Assembly (NCBI GenBank): GCA_030838025.1
Contig: JAUTXM010000492.1
Span: 1 to 6,086 of the forward strand
Length of the DNA: 6,086 nt
Reading direction: 5' to 3'
DNA from: Acidimicrobiaceae bacterium
GTDB lineage: Bacteria > Actinomycetota > Acidimicrobiia > Acidimicrobiales > Palsa-688
Of this stretch, positions 5,620 to 6,086 are shown in pieces. The translations under genes and the position numbers were made by a program. The stretch's first letter is position 1. Every line of letters starts with the position of its first letter. A model generated the notes under the pieces. It was not told the origin of the DNA. It saw only the letters and a list, made by a program, of their open reading frames with translations, and did not search any database.

Positions 5620-6086
5620 ATGCGAGCAGCGCAGCGCAAGGACCTGAAGGTGTCAGCCGGTCGGCCACAACCTCTCGGTGCGACGATTGACCCCGAGGGC
5701 GTCAACTTCTCGGTGTACTCGGAATATGCCACGTCGCTCAGCCTGCTGCTCTTCGACTCCCAGGACTCGACGGACCCGGACCACGTCCTCGTCCTCGACC
5801 CTGAGGTCAACAAGAGCTTCCACTTCTGGCACGTGCACGTCAGCGGCATCAAAGCGGGGCAGTTGTACAACTACCGGGCAGGCGGCCCGCACGACACCTC
5901 GGTCAGTGGCTGCCGGTTCAATCCCAACAAGGTGTTGATCGACCCGTACGCCTTGGGCAACGTCAACTCGCTGTGGTCACGCAGTTGCGCCCTCGGCCCA
6001 GGTGACAACGTCGGCGCCGCGATGCGCAGTGTCGTGATCGATCCCGACGACTACGACTGGGAGGGCGACGAGCCCCTCCGCATCCC
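5620..6086 (+). CDS. glgX: Isoamylase/GlgX-type glycogen debranching enzyme, N-terminal part (3'-truncated by window edge)
   Basis: The frame is open from ATG 5620 to the window end, giving 155 complete codons of a family usually about 700 residues long. The visible part is the N-terminal CBM48/isoamylase N-domain. Its landmarks in order are GRPQPLGATIDPEGVNFSVYSE (14-35), SLLLFD (41-46), FHFWHVHVSGIKAGQLYNYRAGGP (67-90), the hallmark RFNPNKVLIDPYA (99-111), and VVIDPDDYDWEGDEPL (138-153). The catalytic GH13 barrel lies beyond the window. The enzyme hydrolyses alpha-1,6 branches in glycogen or limit dextrins in the cytoplasm. The FHFWHV wording is closer to the isoamylase/TreX side than to E. 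coli GlgX, so the symbol is a family label. It has its own spacer and ribosome binding site and probably its own promoter. No other glycogen gene is visible here. Confidence 0.88.
   Translation, partial: MRAAQRKDLKVSAGRPQPLGATIDPEGVNFSVYSEYATSLSLLLFDSQDSTDPDHVLVLDPEVNKSFHFWHVHVSGIKAGQLYNYRAGGPHDTSVSGCRFNPNKVLIDPYALGNVNSLWSRSCALGPGDNVGAAMRSVVIDPDDYDWEGDEPLRI

Noticed and set aside
5478..5892. Minus-strand frames opposite the debranching enzyme start
   Set aside because: They overlap the clear CBM48 coding region and show no domain or ribosome binding site.

Overview
The window is GC-rich bacterial DNA. It uses GTG starts freely, genes have strongly G/C-biased third codon positions, and all genes lie on the + strand. 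A secreted protein with a long Thr/Ser/Pro stalk of the TTSTSTTVP type, together with this codon style, suggests an actinobacterium, possibly of the Acidimicrobiia type. That placement is an inference from style, not from a marker gene.

Layout. (1) 2-2512: the 3' part of a large surface/membrane protein whose real start lies upstream of the window. It has Ig-like repeats with paired cysteines, a Thr-rich stalk built on a 36-bp tandem repeat, one more Ig-like domain, and about nine membrane helices with an (F/I)GLLP-type motif. (2) 2513-2811: a spacer of about 300 bp with short GC hairpins, a 17-nt direct repeat and a weak promoter-like patch. (3) 2812-5381: three co-directional genes with good ribosome binding sites and modest gaps (114 and 41 bp): a DJ-1/PfpI/Hsp31-like protein, a VOC (glyoxalase-fold) protein with a full metal-ligand set, and a Coq4-like protein with an intact HDxxHx11E metal motif behind an extra helical N-terminal region. 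(4) 5382-5619: a less GC-rich spacer that probably holds the promoter of the next gene. (5) 5620-end: the N-terminal CBM48 part of an isoamylase/GlgX-type glycogen debranching enzyme, cut by the window edge.

How they may work together. The large membrane protein and the debranching enzyme look like independent neighbours. The DJ-1-like, VOC and Coq4-like genes could form an operon. DJ-1/Hsp31 and VOC proteins both include enzymes that handle reactive carbonyls, and Coq4 acts on a quinone precursor in eukaryotes and proteobacteria. A small-molecule or redox role for the trio is therefore a reasonable guess, but nothing in the sequence fixes a substrate. The Coq4-like gene is the most interesting item, because actinobacteria normally use menaquinone rather than ubiquinone.
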